Below, piece by piece: positions 1 to 8,969 of a stretch of DNA of 64,000 nucleotides. The notes beneath the pieces were generated by a model. It had not been told where the DNA came from. It worked only from the letters and a program-made list of their open reading frames with translations, and did not search any database. Position numbers and translations under genes: made by a program. Location: the NCBI GenBank assembly GCA_963730305.1, contig CAVSRB010000002.1, positions 124,001 to 188,000 on the forward strand. The letters run 5' to 3'. The number at the start of each line of letters is the position of its first letter. The first letter of the stretch is position 1. This stretch comes from CAMYMQ01 sp963730305 (lineage in GTDB: Bacteria; Pseudomonadota; Alphaproteobacteria; Bin65).

Positions 1-28
1 AGTTTGGGCCGGGGCGCCGTTCACCGCT

Positions 29-796
29 TCAGGCATCGGCCAGCTCCCGGTCGGCGGCCAGCGCCTCCTCGCGCATCAGGTTCCACAGATGCTCCTGGCG
101 GTCCTTGAGCTCGGGGTCGCCGATCTCCCGGGTGCCCAGCGGCTTGTCGATCGCGACCACCTCGCGGATGCGGCCGGGGCGGCGCGACAGCACCACGATC
201 TTGTGGCCCAGGCGCACCGCCTCGTTGAGGTTGTGGGTGACGTAGACGGCGGTGAAGGTCTCGCGCAGCCACAGGCCGATCAGGTCGTCCATCAACAGCT
301 CGCGGGTCTGGCTGTCGAGCGCCGATAGCGGCTCGTCCATCAGGAACACCGCCGGGCGCACCGCCAGCGCCCGCGCGATCGCCACCCGCTGCTTCATCCC
401 GCCGGAGAGCTGGCGCGGATAGTGGGGCTTGAAGTCGGACAGCTTGGTGCGCGCCAGCACGTCGTCGATGATCCCGTCGGCGCGCTTGCCCCGGATGCCG
501 TGGTCCTCGAGCACCAGGCTGATGTTGCCGCGCACCGTGCGCCACGGCAGCAGGGCGAAGTCCTGGAAGATGTAGGTCAGCGGGTTGAGGCAGTCCTCCG
601 GCGGCTCGCCGAGCTGGAGCACCTGGCCCGCGCTCGGCCGCTCCAGCCCGCCGATCAGGCGCAACAGCGTGGACTTGCCGCAGCCCGACGGCCCGATCAC
701 GCACACGATCTGCCCGCTCTCGATGTGGAGGTCGATGTCCTCCAGAACGGGCATCTCGCCGTAGCGATGGGACAGGCTGTCGATGTGCAGGTCCAT
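29..796 (-). CDS. ABC transporter ATP-binding protein, nitrate/sulfonate/taurine type
   Basis: This is a 255-residue ATPase subunit of an importer in the SsuB/TauB/NrtD group; it would power uptake of a small anion or sulfonate-like compound. Visible motifs are Walker A GPSGCGKST (about residue 35), the Q-loop in YIFQD, the ABC signature LSGGMKQR (about 129), Walker B VFLMDEP and the H-loop in VTHNLNEA. I start at the internal ATG at 796 because MDLHIDSLSHRYG is the usual family N-terminus; the frame stays open upstream without homology. The stop lies 28 bases from the window edge, so the permease and binding protein are probably outside it. The substrate cannot be read from the ATPase alone. 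Confidence 0.9.
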   Translation of the reverse strand: MDLHIDSLSHRYGEMPVLEDIDLHIESGQIVCVIGPSGCGKSTLLRLIGGLERPSAGQVLQLGEPPEDCLNPLTYIFQDFALLPWRTVRGNISLVLEDHGIRGKRADGIIDDVLARTKLSDFKPHYPRQLSGGMKQRVAIARALAVRPAVFLMDEPLSALDSQTRELLMDDLIGLWLRETFTAVYVTHNLNEAVRLGHKIVVLSRRPGRIREVVAIDKPLGTREIGDPELKDRQEHLWNLMREEALAADRELADA

Positions 797-965
797 GGGC
801 TCCTGGGGGCGCCGCGTGAGGGGCGGCTGCGCCGGGCGGACCTTAACCATCGCCGCCAGCGGCGAAAACAACAAAGCGAGTCCCGTGTGGTCGCAGGATG
901 GCAATGCGCGGCGGCTTCGGGCTACAAGGAGCGCCCATCCCATACCAATGCCAGAGCACGGCTCC

Positions 966-2282
966 ATGACCCTCGACGTCTCCACCCGCATCGTCACCAA
1001 GCCCGACGCCGAGCCGCTGCGCATCGCCGCCGACGTCTGCGTCGTCGGCTCGGGCGCGGCGGGGACGATGGCGGCGCTGACGGCGGCGCGGCTGGGGCGG
1101 TCGGTGGTGCTGGTCGACGCCATGCCGGCGCTGGGCGGGCAGGCGGTCGGCGGGCTGCTCGGCACCCTGTGCGGCTTCTACGGCAACGGGCCGAACCCGC
1201 CGCGGGTGGTCTACGGCGCGGTCACCGGGATGCTGGAGCATCTCGCGGCAACCGGCACGCTCTGCCGCCCGCGGGCGCGCAACACGGTGATCTACCAGTT
1301 CGAGGAGCATCTGCTCGCCCGCTGGATCGAGCGCTCGCTGGTCGAGGCCGGGGTCAAGATCCTGTTGGGCGCGACCCTGCGCGGGGCCGATCGCGACGGG
1401 CGGCGGGTGACCCGGCTGCACCTGGCGACCCGCTGGGGCGACGCCGAGGTCGAGGCCCAGGGCTTCGTCGACGCCTCGGGCGACGCGGCGATCGCCTGGC
1501 ACGCGGGGCTGCCGGTGCGCGAGCCGGAAGCGCCGGTGTTCGGCTCGCAGATGTTCCAGATCGAGGGCATCGACGAGGCCGAGTTCGCCAAGTTCGACCG
1601 CTGGCAGGTCCAGGACGTGCTCGCCGCGAACGCCGACGCCTACGGCCTGCGCCGCAAGGACGGCTTCGTCTTCGCCCAGCCCGGCACCGGCATCGGGCTG
1701 GCCAACATGACCCACATCCCGACGCCGACCGAGCCGGTCGGCGCGTCGCTGGCCGGGCTCGACGGCAAGGACCAGGCCGACCGGGTGATGGCCTTGCTGC
1801 GGGACAAGCTGCCGGCGGCGATGGGCAAGGCGCGCATCCGCGCCTACGGCCTGCCCGGCATCCGCCAGACCCGCTGGATCGCCGGCGCCCACCACCTGAC
1901 CACCGACGAGGTCCGCGCCGGCACCCGCTTCGACGATGCGATCGCCCGCTGCTCCTGGCCGGTCGAGCTGCACAACCGCGCCGAGGGCGTCCACTGGGAG
2001 GAGTTCGGCGACGACCACATGCATTGGGTGCCGCTCGGGTCGATGGTCCCGGCGGACGCCGACAACCTGGTCGCGGCCGGCCGCTGCATCGACGGCGACG
2101 TCGCCGCGCTCGCCTCGGTGCGGGTGATCGGCCCGTGCATGGCGATGGGCCAGGCCGCCGCCCACGCCCTCGACCTGGCCGGCGCCGGCAGCGTCCACCA
2201 GCTCGACATGGGCGCGCTGCAGGAGCGGCTGCGCGACAACCTGGACCGCAACGACCACGACCCCTGGACGCAAGGCGTCTAG
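966..2282 (+). CDS. FAD-dependent oxidoreductase (FAD_oxidored family)
   Basis: A 438-residue flavoprotein. The N-terminal dinucleotide fold VCVVGSGAAGTMAALTAARL sits at about residues 25-45, followed by GGQAVGGLLGTLCGFY, a pattern typical of the FAD_oxidored family of fumarate-reductase-like proteins. A C-terminal FAD-contact region reads DNLVAAGRCIDGDVAALASVR. Two ATGs are close together (948 and 966); I chose 966, where homology-like sequence begins. It is divergent from the ABC ATPase, with a 169-base gap. The substrate is unknown. Confidence 0.82.
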   Translation: MTLDVSTRIVTKPDAEPLRIAADVCVVGSGAAGTMAALTAARLGRSVVLVDAMPALGGQAVGGLLGTLCGFYGNGPNPPRVVYGAVTGMLEHLAATGTLCRPRARNTVIYQFEEHLLARWIERSLVEAGVKILLGATLRGADRDGRRVTRLHLATRWGDAEVEAQGFVDASGDAAIAWHAGLPVREPEAPVFGSQMFQIEGIDEAEFAKFDRWQVQDVLAANADAYGLRRKDGFVFAQPGTGIGLANMTHIPTPTEPVGASLAGLDGKDQADRVMALLRDKLPAAMGKARIRAYGLPGIRQTRWIAGAHHLTTDEVRAGTRFDDAIARCSWPVELHNRAEGVHWEEFGDDHMHWVPLGSMVPADADNLVAAGRCIDGDVAALASVRVIGPCMAMGQAAAHALDLAGAGSVHQLDMGALQERLRDNLDRNDHDPWTQGV

Positions 2283-2333
2283 CAGGCGGTCTTCGCGCCG
2301 CGCATCCGGCCCATGCACGGCGCGCGCTGGTTG

Positions 2334-2358
2334 GTAAGCATGCTCATAATATGTTTAC
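2334..2358. promoter_or_regulatory. Candidate MarR operator
   Basis: In an AT-rich patch before the marR start there is an inverted repeat, GTAAGCAT, 9 bases, ATGTTTAC, with 7 of 8 arm positions matching. Its place ahead of a marR-efflux operon is what an autoregulatory MarR site would look like. A -10-like CATTATAG follows directly. Confidence 0.4.
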
Positions 2359-2412
2359 TCATTATAGCTATGGTCCCAACCGCAGTTTTCACAGGCCACC
2401 GGACTTAGAACC

Positions 2413-2886
2413 GTGCCCACGACCGATCCCGAGCGCAGCCTCGGCTTCCTGCTGCGCGACGTCACACGGCTGCTGCGTCGCAACTTCGACCGCCGGGTCC
2501 AGCCCCTCGGCTTGACCCAGGCCCAGTGGCAGGCGCTCGCCTACCTCAAGCGGCAGGAAGGCATGCGCCAGGGGACCCTGGCCGAGCTGCTCGAGGTCCA
2601 GCCGATCAGCGTCGCACGGCTGGTCGACCGCATGGCCGCCGCGGGCCTGGTCGAGCGCCGCCCCGATCCCGACGACCGCCGGGCGGTGCGCCTGTACCCG
2701 ACCGCGAAGGCGCGGCCGCTGATCGACAAGATGGTGGCGCTCGGCGGCGAGACGCTGGAACAGGCCCTGTGCGGGCTTTCCGCCAAGGAGGAGATGGCGC
2801 TGATCGGCTCGTTGCAGCGGATCAAGCGGAACCTCGCCGAGGTCGAGGATGCGCCGGCGGCGGACGAGAGCACGGCCAATGTCTGA
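2413..2886 (+). CDS. MarR-family transcriptional regulator
   Basis: A 157-residue regulator with a winged helix-turn-helix around residues 35-100: GTLAELLEVQPISVARLVDRM is the recognition region and DPDDRRAVRLYPT is the wing. The start is GTG. The gene overlaps the next one by 8 bases (ATGTCTGA), so it is translationally coupled to an EmrA-like adaptor. It probably represses its own operon through the inverted repeat just upstream and is released by a drug or phenolic ligand, as in EmrR systems; the ligand is inference. Confidence 0.9.
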   Translation: MPTTDPERSLGFLLRDVTRLLRRNFDRRVQPLGLTQAQWQALAYLKRQEGMRQGTLAELLEVQPISVARLVDRMAAAGLVERRPDPDDRRAVRLYPTAKARPLIDKMVALGGETLEQALCGLSAKEEMALIGSLQRIKRNLAEVEDAPAADESTANV

Positions 2887-4114
2887 CCAGATCGACGATA
2901 TCCCCATGCCGGTCGAAGAGCCCGAGACAGGTGCGCCCGAGGCCGGAGCGTCCCCGTCCGGCGCATCTGACGAGACCCCGCAGTCCGAGCCCGCCCGGCC
3001 GAAGGGGCGCAAGCGGCGCTGGCTGCGCCGGGTGTTGCTGCTGATCGGGCCGCTGGCAGTGCTCGCCGCGGCTGGCTACCTCTACGTCACCGGTGGGCGC
3101 TACGTCAGCACGGACAACGCCTACGTCAAGGCGAGCAAGGTCGCGATCGGCGCCGAGGTCGCCGGCAAGATCGTCGCGGTCGCGGTGCGCGAGAACCAGC
3201 ACGTCGACAAGGGCGCGCTGTTGTTCCGCATCGACGACGCCACCTATCGGGTCGCGGTCGAGCGCGCCGAGGCGCAGCTGCGCACGGTGCAGGACGAGTT
3301 CGCCCGCCTGAAGGCCAGCTACCGCCAGAAGACCGAGGAGCTCCAGCTCGCCCGCGCCAACGAGGCCTACGCCAAGCGTGAGTTCGAGCGCCAGCACGCG
3401 CTCGAGGAGTCGCGCGTCGTCTCCGGCGCGAAGATGGACGAGATGCGCCACAACCTCGACGTCGCCCGCAAGCAGATCGGCATCATCCAGCAGCAGATGG
3501 CCCAGATCCGCGCCCAGATCGGCGGCGGGCCGGACCTGCCGGTGAGCCACTACGCCAAGTACCGCGAGGCCCTGGCCGCGCGCGACGCCGCCCGGCTCGA
3601 CCTCGAGCGGACCGCGGTCCATGCGCCCTTCGCCGGGATCGCCAGCAAGGTGCCGACGGTCGGCCAGTATGTCAGCCCGGCCGCCGCGATGTTCCCCGGC
3701 GCCGCGGTGATGGCGCTGATCGCCGACCGGAACGTCTGGATCGAGGCCAACTTCAAGGAGACCGACCTGACCCACGTGCGGCCGGGCCAGGCGGTCGACA
3801 TCACCGTCGACACCTATCCCGACCACACCTGGCACGGCATCGTGCTCAGCATCAGCCAGGCGACCGGCGCCGAGTTCTCGGTGCTGCCGGCGCAGAACGC
3901 GACCGGCAACTGGGTCAAGGTGGTCCAGCGCATCCCGGTCCGCATCGCCGTCGACCGCGACGCCGACGGCCCGGACCTGCGCGCGGGCATGAGCACGTCG
4001 GTCGAGATCGACACCCACCACCGCCGCCCGCTGCCGTCGGTGGTCAAGACCGTGCTGGCCTGGCTCGGCGTGGTGGCGCCGGCGGAGACCCAGCGGGCGA
4101 TGAGCCGGCAGTGA
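2879..4114 (+). CDS. emrA: HlyD/EmrA-type membrane fusion protein
   Basis: A 411-residue periplasmic adaptor of a tripartite efflux pump. A polar, proline-rich N-terminal tail of about 40 residues leads into one membrane segment (LLLIGPLAVLAAAGYLYV). The lipoyl half-motifs flank a coiled coil (about residues 120-220, rich in Q, E, R and A), and a beta-barrel part follows (WIEANFKETDLTHVRPGQAV). The start ATG at 2879 lies inside marR, and the stop overlaps the GTG of the following emrB-like gene (GTGA). It would link the MFS pump to an outer-membrane channel not seen in the window. Confidence 0.92.
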   Translation: MSDQIDDIPMPVEEPETGAPEAGASPSGASDETPQSEPARPKGRKRRWLRRVLLLIGPLAVLAAAGYLYVTGGRYVSTDNAYVKASKVAIGAEVAGKIVAVAVRENQHVDKGALLFRIDDATYRVAVERAEAQLRTVQDEFARLKASYRQKTEELQLARANEAYAKREFERQHALEESRVVSGAKMDEMRHNLDVARKQIGIIQQQMAQIRAQIGGGPDLPVSHYAKYREALAARDAARLDLERTAVHAPFAGIASKVPTVGQYVSPAAAMFPGAAVMALIADRNVWIEANFKETDLTHVRPGQAVDITVDTYPDHTWHGIVLSISQATGAEFSVLPAQNATGNWVKVVQRIPVRIAVDRDADGPDLRAGMSTSVEIDTHHRRPLPSVVKTVLAWLGVVAPAETQRAMSRQ

Positions 4115-5676
4115 CCGCCGCCGCGTCCACGGCCGCCGGTCCCGACGAGACGACCGGGCTGGACCGCGGCCTGATCACCGTCTCGATCATGCTGGCGACG
4201 ATCATGCAGGCGCTGGACACGACCATCGCCAACGTCGCGCTGCCCCACATGCAGGGCAGCCTGTCGGCGACCCAGGACCAGATCTCCTGGGTGCTGACCT
4301 CCTACATCGTCGCCGCCGCGATCATGACCCCGCCGACCGGCTTCCTGGCGGCGCGGTTCGGGCGCAAGCGGCTGTTCATGATCGCGGTGTCCGGCTTCAC
4401 CGTCGCCTCGATGCTGTGCGGCGCGGCGACCTCGCTGCCCGAGATCGTCGCCTTCCGCCTGCTCCAGGGCGCGTTCGGCGCCGGGCTGGTGCCGCTGTCG
4501 CAGGCGGTCCTGCTCGACACCTACCCGACGCGAGAAGCACGGCTCGGCGATGGCGATGTGGGGCGTCGGCGTGATGGTCGGCCCGATCCTGGGCCCGACC
4601 CTGGGCGGCTACCTGACCGAGGCCTACAACTGGCGCTGGGTGTTCTACATCAACCTGCCGTTCGGCATCCTGGCGCTGCTCGGCATCTCCGCCTTCGTGC
4701 CGGAGACCCTGCGCGACCCGGGCCGGCGCTTCGACTTCTTCGGCTTCGCCCTGCTGAGCCTCGCCATCGGCGCGCTGCAGATGATGCTCGACCGCGGCCA
4801 GTCGCAGGACTGGTTCTCGTCGACCGAGATCGTGGTCGAGGCGGTGCTCGCCGCGCTCGCGCTCTACATGTTCCTGGTCCACATGTTCACCGCCGACCGG
4901 CCGTTCATCGAGCCGGGCCTGTTCACCGACCGCAACTTCGCGATCGGGCTGGTGTTCATCTTCGTGGTCGGCATCGTGCTGCTGGCGACCCTGGCGCTGC
5001 TGCCGCCGTTCCTGCAGAACCTGATGCCGGCATGCCGGTGCTGACCGCCGGCTTCGTGCTGGCGCCGCGCGGCATCGGCACCATGGTCGCCATGATCGTG
5101 GTCGGCCGGCTGATCGGCCGGGTGGACACGCGGCTGATGATCCTCGCCGGGCTCGGCCTGACCGCCCTGTCGCTGTGGGAGATGTCGGGCTTCACCGCCC
5201 AGGTCAGCACCTGGGACATCGTCCGCACCGGCATCGTCCAGGGGCTCGGCCTCGGCTTCATCTTCGTGCCGCTGAGCACGATCACCTTCTCGACCCTCGC
5301 GCCGCACTACCGCAACGAGGGCACGTCGATGTTCAGCCTGATGCGCAACATCGGCAGCAGCATCGGCATCTCGGTGGTGGTGACGCTGCTCGCCCAGAGC
5401 ATCCAGACCAACCGCGCCGCCCTGGTCGAGACCCTGACGCCGTTCCGCATGGCGCTGCGGCCGCCGTGGCTGCCCCTGTTCTGGGACTGGGTCTCGCCCA
5501 GCGGCGCCGCGGCGCTCAGCGCGGAGGTCACCCGCCAGGCCGCGACGATCGCCTACCTCAACGACTTCCGCTTCATGATGTACGTGACGCTGCTGGCGAT
5601 CCCGCTCCTGCTGCTGCTCAAGCGGCCGAAGGCGCACCTCGTCGGCGGGCCGGCGCCCGAGATCGAGCCCGGCTAG
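4111..5676 (+). CDS. emrB: EmrB/QacA-type MFS efflux pump (two compensating frameshifts)
   Basis: The reconstructed protein is about 520 residues, a 14-helix DHA2 proton antiporter working with the upstream adaptor. Motif C-like GVGVMVGPILGPTLGGYL and motif A-like GFLAARFGRKRLF are visible. The frame changes twice. Near 4528 one extra base separates LLDTYP from EKHGSAMAMWG. Near 5027 the frame returns between LPPFLQNLM and PVLTAGFVLAPRG. Both sides match the family closely and no stop falls inside either correct segment, so I read it as one intact gene with sequence errors. The GTG start overlaps the emrA stop. Confidence 0.85.
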   Translation: MTAAASTAAGPDETTGLDRGLITVSIMLATIMQALDTTIANVALPHMQGSLSATQDQISWVLTSYIVAAAIMTPPTGFLAARFGRKRLFMIAVSGFTVASMLCGAATSLPEIVAFRLLQGAFGAGLVPLSQAVLLDTYPTREARLGDGDVGRRRDGRPDPGPDPGRLPDRGLQLALGVLHQPAVRHPGAARHLRLRAGDPARPGPALRLLRLRPAEPRHRRAADDARPRPVAGLVLVDRDRGRGGARRARALHVPGPHVHRRPAVHRAGPVHRPQLRDRAGVHLRGRHRAAGDPGAAAAVPAEPDAGMPVLTAGFVLAPRGIGTMVAMIVVGRLIGRVDTRLMILAGLGLTALSLWEMSGFTAQVSTWDIVRTGIVQGLGLGFIFVPLSTITFSTLAPHYRNEGTSMFSLMRNIGSSIGISVVVTLLAQSIQTNRAALVETLTPFRMALRPPWLPLFWDWVSPSGAAALSAEVTRQAATIAYLNDFRFMMYVTLLAIPLLLLLKRPKAHLVGGPAPEIEPG

Positions 5677-5863
5677 GCGCCGTTCCAGCTCCACACGTCG
5701 ATCGCCGCCGCGCGGCCGCGCCGGGTGTGGACGTGGCGTGTCTCGAACCGGGCGAGCCGGGAAGCGGTTCCCGGCCGGCCCCGGACCGCCGCGACGAGGT
5801 CGCCGCTGACCGCCACCGGCGCCGCCAGCAGGGGATGAACCGCTCGATCGCCCCGTCGTCCAT
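5673..5863 (-). CDS. Possible small unknown protein, convergent with emrB
   Basis: Weakly supported. Reading minus from an ATG at 5863 behind GGGGAGGC, then allowing one missing base in the CCCC run near 5835, gives about 63 residues: MDDGAIERFIPLLAAP, then VSGDLVAAVRGRPG, then RLARFETRHVHTRRG, ending DVWSWNGA. The stop TAG lies on the same CTAG as the emrB stop. I recognise no family. The alternating charged and hydrophobic pattern looks protein-like rather than random. Confidence 0.25.
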
Positions 5864-6225
5864 GCCTCCCCGACCCGCGGCACGTTCAAATTGAACGACC
5901 GCTGACAATCCCTATATGGGTATTATTTCCTGAATTCGAGCGGTTCCAAATGATCGGCGCCGACAGGATCCCGATGCCCAATGACAACCTCCGACCATAG
6001 CCCTCGCGCCGCGCTATCGACCGCGCCACCGACCGCACCGACGGGCGGCGGCGGTTCGCGTGCCCGACCTGACAGAACCTTACATCTCGGTCCCCGGCCC
6101 CGTCGTCGACCTTACAGTACCAGCCGCGAAGCGCGCGGAACGCCTGGGGCGCGGGCGCCCGACCTGACAGAACCCTACATCCCGGTCCCGCCCAGGGTGC
6201 GGCGCCGGACCGGCGGCGCCCGCGC
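5864..6225. other. Gene-free stretch with dispersed repeats
   Basis: No credible gene. An AT-rich patch lies at 5908-5935, followed by sequence holding two copies of the GACCTGACAGAACC repeat that also occurs near 62.2 kb. Open frames here give DLTEPYIP-like peptides only because of the repeat. Confidence 0.6.
6065..6187. repeat. Two copies of a dispersed repeat (type A, reverse orientation)
   Basis: Copy 1 (6065-6091) and copy 2 (6160-6187) share CGACCTGACAGAACC, then T or C, TACAT, and CGGTCC, and begin 95 bases apart. A shorter related piece, GACCTTACAGTACC, lies between them at 6108. The reverse complement matches the type A units at 62084, 62201 and 62318. It is intergenic between emrB and the ArsC-like gene. 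Confidence 0.75.
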
Positions 6226-6576
6226 CTACAGCACCGACTGCAGCTGCGCCCTGACCTCGCGGTCGAAGCCGACGGTGATCAGCCGGTCGGTGTCGATCAC
6301 CGGGCGCTTGACCAGGGTCGGGTGGGCGAGCATCAGGGCGCGCGCCTTGGCGGCGTCGAGGTCGGCCTTGTCGGCGTCGTCCAGGCCGCGCCAGGTCGTG
6401 CTCTTCTTGTTCAGCAGCGGCTCCCAGCCGAGCGCGTCGATCCACTTGTCGAGGGTCGCGCCGTCGAGCCCGTCGTCGCGCAGGTCGTGGAACGTGTGGA
6501 CGAAGTCGCGCTCCTTCAGATAGGTGCGCGCGGCGCGGCAGCTGTCGCAGTTCTTGAGGCCGTAGACGATGACCAT
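6226..6576 (-). CDS. ArsC/Spx-family reductase (YffB-like)
   Basis: A 116-residue thioredoxin-fold protein. The N-terminus MVIVYGLKNCDSCRAARTYL carries a CxxC pair at about residues 10-13, and the helix EPLLNKKSTTWR followed by HPTLVKRPVI is the usual ArsC-family lid and cis-proline region. The length matches YffB-like proteins rather than true arsenate reductases, and there are no ars genes nearby. It is 14 bases downstream of a sensor kinase on the same strand. Its physiological substrate is not known. Confidence 0.88.
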   Translation of the reverse strand: MVIVYGLKNCDSCRAARTYLKERDFVHTFHDLRDDGLDGATLDKWIDALGWEPLLNKKSTTWRGLDDADKADLDAAKARALMLAHPTLVKRPVIDTDRLITVGFDREVRAQLQSVL

Positions 6577-6590
6577 GTGGGGTCGCCTCC

Positions 6591-8175
6591 CTATTCCGTT
6601 TTCTCGGCGGCCGGAGCCGGTTCGCGGGGTGAGACCTGCTTATCGGTCTTCGCGCCGTCCGTGTCGAGGGGGTGGCCGGGCGCCGTCGACCGTGCCTTCG
6701 ACTGGGCCTTCGACTGTGCCTTCGACTGGGCCTTCGACTGGGCCTTCGACTGGGCCTTTGACTGGGGCGGCGCCGGCGCGTCGCTGCGCGGCAGGCGCAG
6801 GGTCGCGGCCAGGCCCGGGCCGTTGTCGGCCAGCTCCAGGTCGCCCTCGTGCAGGCGGGCGACGGCGTCGGCGAGGCTGAGGCCGAGGCCGGAGCCCTCG
6901 GTGGTCCGGCTGGTCTCGACCCGGAAGAAGCGCTCCTTCGCCTTGGCCAGCGACTCGGCCGGGATGCCGGGGCCGTGATCGCGGATCTCGATCGCGGCGT
7001 GGCCGTCTTCGCGGCGCAGGCGGATGTCGATGCGCTTGCCGTCGCGGGCGTATTTGAGGGCGTTGTCGACCAGGTTGACGCAGGCCTGGAACAACAGGTC
7101 GCGGTCGCCCGAGACGACCAGGGGCCGGCCGTCGCCGTCGACCGCGAGCGCCATGCCGGCGTCCTCGGCGAGCGGGCGGTAGAGCTCGGACAGGTCGTCG
7201 ATCAGCACGGCCAGGTCGACCGGCTCGAAGTCGCGCCGGGGCGCGCCCAATTCGGCCTGGGCGATCGACAGGATCGCGGCGAAGGTGCGCAACAGCCGGT
7301 CGGCCTCGGCGATCGCCTCCTCGGTCAGCGCGCCCTTCTGGGCGTCGGTCAGCGAGTCCGACAACAGCCGCTCGAGCCGGGTGCGCAGCCGGCCGAGCGG
7401 GCTGCGCAGGTCGTGGGCGATGTTCTGGGCGACCTCCTGGAGGCCGCGGAACAGCCGCTCGTTCTGGTCGAGCATGGCGTTGAGGCTCTGGGCCAGCCGG
7501 TCGAACTCGTCGCCGCCCTTGGCCGCCGGGATGCGGCGGCTGAGGTCGCCGGCGGTGATCTCGCGGCTGGTCGCGGTGATCGCGTCGATGCGGCGCAGGA
7601 TCAGCCAGCTCAAGAGCGCGCCGAAGGCGACCGCCAGGCCGATCGCGATCACCCCCGCCCACAACAGCCGGTCCTCGACCAGGTTGGCGATCCGGGTCTG
7701 CTCGCCGGTATCGTGGCCGACCAGCAGCCACAGCCCGGTCTGCAGCCGGAACACCCGGCCGCGGGCATGGTGGAGCTGGGTGCGGTTGTTGACGGTCTCG
7801 CGCAGGGCGAACTCGATCCAGCCGTTGGCGTCGGCGTGGCCGTTGGGCCAGCGGTTGAGGTTGCCGGCGATCGGCTGGCGGTTGGAATTGGCGAGCAGGT
7901 AGATGCCGCCGGTGCGGCCGGCGAGCGAGACCCGCCGCTTGATGACGTTGACCAGGCCGGTGGTGCCGAGCTGGACGTACTGTTCGGCCAGGCCGGCGAT
8001 CTCGGCCTCGATGGTGGCGTCGATCTGGCGCGACACCGCATCGGTGCTGGAGCGATAGAGCAGGGCGACGACGCCGGCGGCGATGGCGCCGAAGATCAGC
8101 GTCGAGACGAGGGTCAGGCGGAAGACGCGCGACCGCAGCAGCGTGCCGATCCGCACGGACGGCGCGGCGTGCGGG

Positions 8176-8186
<11 letters not shown>
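6591..8186 (-). CDS. Sensor histidine kinase with QSKA tandem-repeat tail
   Basis: A 531-residue HAMP-type sensor kinase. One membrane segment lies at about residues 20-45, a periplasmic region follows, and a second segment (WAGVIAIGLAVAFGALLSWL) sits at about 175-195. HAMP comes next. The H-box is NIAHDLRSPLGRLRTRLERL, the N-box NLVDNALKYA, and the G-boxes IRDHGPGIP and GSGLGLSLADAVARLH. The catalytic core ends with LRLPRSDAP; after it comes an unusual tail of six or seven QSKA units encoded by a 12-base tandem repeat. The start overlaps the response regulator stop by 11 bases. The signal sensed is unknown. Confidence 0.9.
6697..6768. repeat. 12-bp tandem repeat inside the kinase gene
   Basis: Six consecutive copies of TTCGACTGGGCC (plus strand), with one G-to-T change in copy 2 and a degenerate last copy; a diverged seventh copy precedes at 6685. 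Read on the minus strand they encode QSKA units in the kinase C-terminal tail. The unit length keeps the reading frame whatever the copy number. Confidence 0.9.
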
Positions 8187-8851
<665 letters not shown>

Positions 8852-8895
8852 GGCGCTACTATACTGTGGGCTTGGGAATGGGCGCAGCATATCTC

Positions 8896-8938
8896 GAAAA
8901 AATTCCCCGGAGGCGGGGGAAACCTCCGGGGGAGTTTT
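8896..8938 (-). terminator. Bidirectional rho-independent terminator after degP
   Basis: A perfect 9-bp stem CCCCGGAGG / CCTCCGGGG (8905-8931) is flanked by a run of seven A on the left and TTTT on the right. For minus-strand transcription leaving the protease gene the stem is followed by AATTTTTT, which fits a terminator well. Confidence 0.85.
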
Positions 8939-8969
8939 CAGGACAGGACAGGTAAACGCCGCTCCCCGG

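Noticed and set aside
422..2515. A 697-codon open frame through the FAD oxidoreductase and MarR region
   Set aside because: The product is Arg/Ala/Gly/Pro-rich with no domain, and the oxidoreductase frame has clear motifs. It is an out-of-frame shadow.
5910..5935. CTGACA and TATTAT as a promoter upstream of 6.0 kb
   Set aside because: The spacing is only 13 bases and no plus-strand gene follows; the neighbouring gene is on the minus strand and ends at 6226.
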